Positions 63,105 through 64,000 of a DNA stretch of 64,000 nt are shown piece after piece; the stretch's first letter is position 1; the number at the start of each line of letters is the position of its first letter. Under the pieces are notes generated by a model, which saw only the letters and a program-made list of their open reading frames with translations, was not told where the DNA came from and did not search any database. Position numbers and translations under genes: made by a program. The stretch is from NCBI RefSeq assembly GCF_022352215.1, contig NZ_JAKRWF010000001.1:1550001-1614000 (forward strand), read 5' to 3'. The DNA comes from Flavihumibacter cheonanensis. GTDB taxonomy: Bacteria; Bacteroidota; Bacteroidia; Chitinophagales; Chitinophagaceae.

Positions 63105-64000
63105 ATGTCGAAGGAAGTTATCGTAATCAAACTGGGAACTGCCGTGATCAGCAAGGCCGATGGAACCATAGATACTGCTATTATTAAAAAAGTGGCGGGA
63201 GAAATTGCAGCATTGAGCAAGCGTTATAATATCGTTCTGGTTTCCAGCGGTGCCGTTGGAAGTGGTAAGAAATACCTGAAAGCTTACAAAGGCAGTTTAC
63301 TGGAAAGAAAGGCTGCTGCTGCTGTGGGCAACCCGATCCTCATACAACTCTATCACAAGTATTTTCAACAGCATTCCATCAATGTTGCACAGGCGCTTTG
63401 TGAACGCGTTCACTTTTCCAATCGCGTACAATTCCTGCAATTAAAACAAACCTTCACTACTTTTTGGGAGAATAATATCGTACCAATTGTAAATGAAAAC
63501 GACCTGGTTAGCAATGTGGAGATAAAATTTTCTGATAACGATGAACTGGCCACACTTATCGCGATTGGCTTTGATGCCAGTCACCTGATCTTGTGCACCT
63601 CTACTGGTGGCGTATTAGACGATCAGAAAAAAATCATCCCATTGGTGGAAAAAGTTGACGGATCAGTTATGAAGTTTATCACCAAAGATAAAAGCGGTCT
63701 GGGCTTAGGCGGTATGTTATCCAAACTAACGTTTACCCGTCTGGCTGCATCTCTTGGCATTGAGGTAACGATTGGAGGCTTGAAAGGCAAGCAGCCACTT
63801 CAAGATGCACTCGCCAGAAAAAATGGAACCAGTTTCCTGGCAAAAAAATCCAATCTGCGGGCCCGACAGAAATGGCTGGCAAGCGGATCGATTACACTAG
63901 GCAAAATAACGGTAGATAAAGGAGCTGCCAAAGCATTGATGAACCGGAAAAGCTTACTCACCCTTGGCATCACTAAAGTGGAAGGGAAATTTGTGGAAGG
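63105..64000 (+). CDS. proB: glutamate 5-kinase (partial, runs off the window)
   Basis: The ATG at 63105 opens a frame still open at the window end (about 298 residues). The amino acid kinase domain shows VIVIKLGTAVIS, VLVSSGAVGSGKKYL, VPIVNENDLVSNVEIKFSDNDELATLIA and GGMLSKLTFTRLAASLGIEVTIGG. The start of a PUA domain follows (GSITLGKITVDKGAAKALM). It phosphorylates glutamate in the first step of proline synthesis and is typically inhibited by proline. It lies 38 nt after the YbbP-like gene; proA could follow outside the window. Confidence 0.95.
   Translation, partial: MSKEVIVIKLGTAVISKADGTIDTAIIKKVAGEIAALSKRYNIVLVSSGAVGSGKKYLKAYKGSLLERKAAAAVGNPILIQLYHKYFQQHSINVAQALCERVHFSNRVQFLQLKQTFTTFWENNIVPIVNENDLVSNVEIKFSDNDELATLIAIGFDASHLILCTSTGGVLDDQKKIIPLVEKVDGSVMKFITKDKSGLGLGGMLSKLTFTRLAASLGIEVTIGGLKGKQPLQDALARKNGTSFLAKKSNLRARQKWLASGSITLGKITVDKGAAKALMNRKSLLTLGITKVEGKFVE

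Overview
The window looks like a chromosomal segment of a Bacteroidota, most likely a member of the Chitinophagaceae. This is inferred from the gene families (DAHP synthase fused to a C-terminal chorismate mutase, DUF1080, GH109, DUF6249, OmpA with thrombospondin-type-3 repeats, LytS/LytTR pairs), from scarce Shine-Dalgarno sequences, and from moderate G+C. No rRNA, tRNA, CRISPR array, phage or insertion sequence was found. About 50 genes are supported and almost all look intact; the first and last are cut by the window edges.

Layout. 1-2838: end of a TPR-type protein and a class A penicillin-binding protein. 2909-9399 (minus): a compact class I lanthipeptide locus, in transcription order lanB (dehydratase), a 64-residue precursor with a single cysteine, a LytS-type kinase, a LytTR regulator and lanC (cyclase). 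It has no exporter or protease. 9473-12977 (minus): envelope genes (OmpA, RlpA-like, L,D-transpeptidase). 13013-20633 (minus): a seven-gene aromatic amino acid operon (pheA, aminotransferase, tyrA, DAHPS-chorismate mutase, aroB, aroA, aroC). It is preceded by an unannotated 31-codon Phe/Tyr-rich leader peptide and a terminator whose U-tract touches the pheA start codon, a textbook-style attenuator. 20666-22953: conserved hypothetical, murQ and a sugar kinase (cell-wall recycling). 23062-26706: S41 protease, DUF6249 protein, ECF sigma factor and putative anti-sigma protein. 26812-31623: NahK-like kinase with GH109 enzyme, AraC regulator, amidohydrolase. 31687-35508: ABC exporter, esterase, acyl-CoA-dehydrogenase-like flavoprotein. 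35511-43298: alpha-2-macroglobulin head-to-head with PBP1C. 43305-51330 (minus): MFS transporter, LacI regulator, Gfo/Idh/MocA oxidoreductase, DUF1080 protein, SDR, glucuronate isomerase and an outer-membrane protein, probably a uronate/sugar utilisation locus. 51371-53776: ABC ATPase, second MFS, small conserved protein. 53778-58788: giant PAS/GAF histidine kinase and its response regulator. 59108-63066: TesA-like esterase divergent from a YbbA/YbbP-type ABC system. 63105-64000: proB (partial).

Most interesting: (1) the Phe/Tyr attenuator at 20444-20633, where leader peptide, antiterminator pairing and terminator can all be read from the sequence; (2) the minimal lanthipeptide locus with a one-cysteine precursor and its own two-component system; (3) a 14-bp motif shared upstream of the precursor gene and lanC, both times exactly 35 nt before a TAnnTTTG-like box; (4) a family of purine-rich repeats that supply or directly follow the stop codons of at least four genes.
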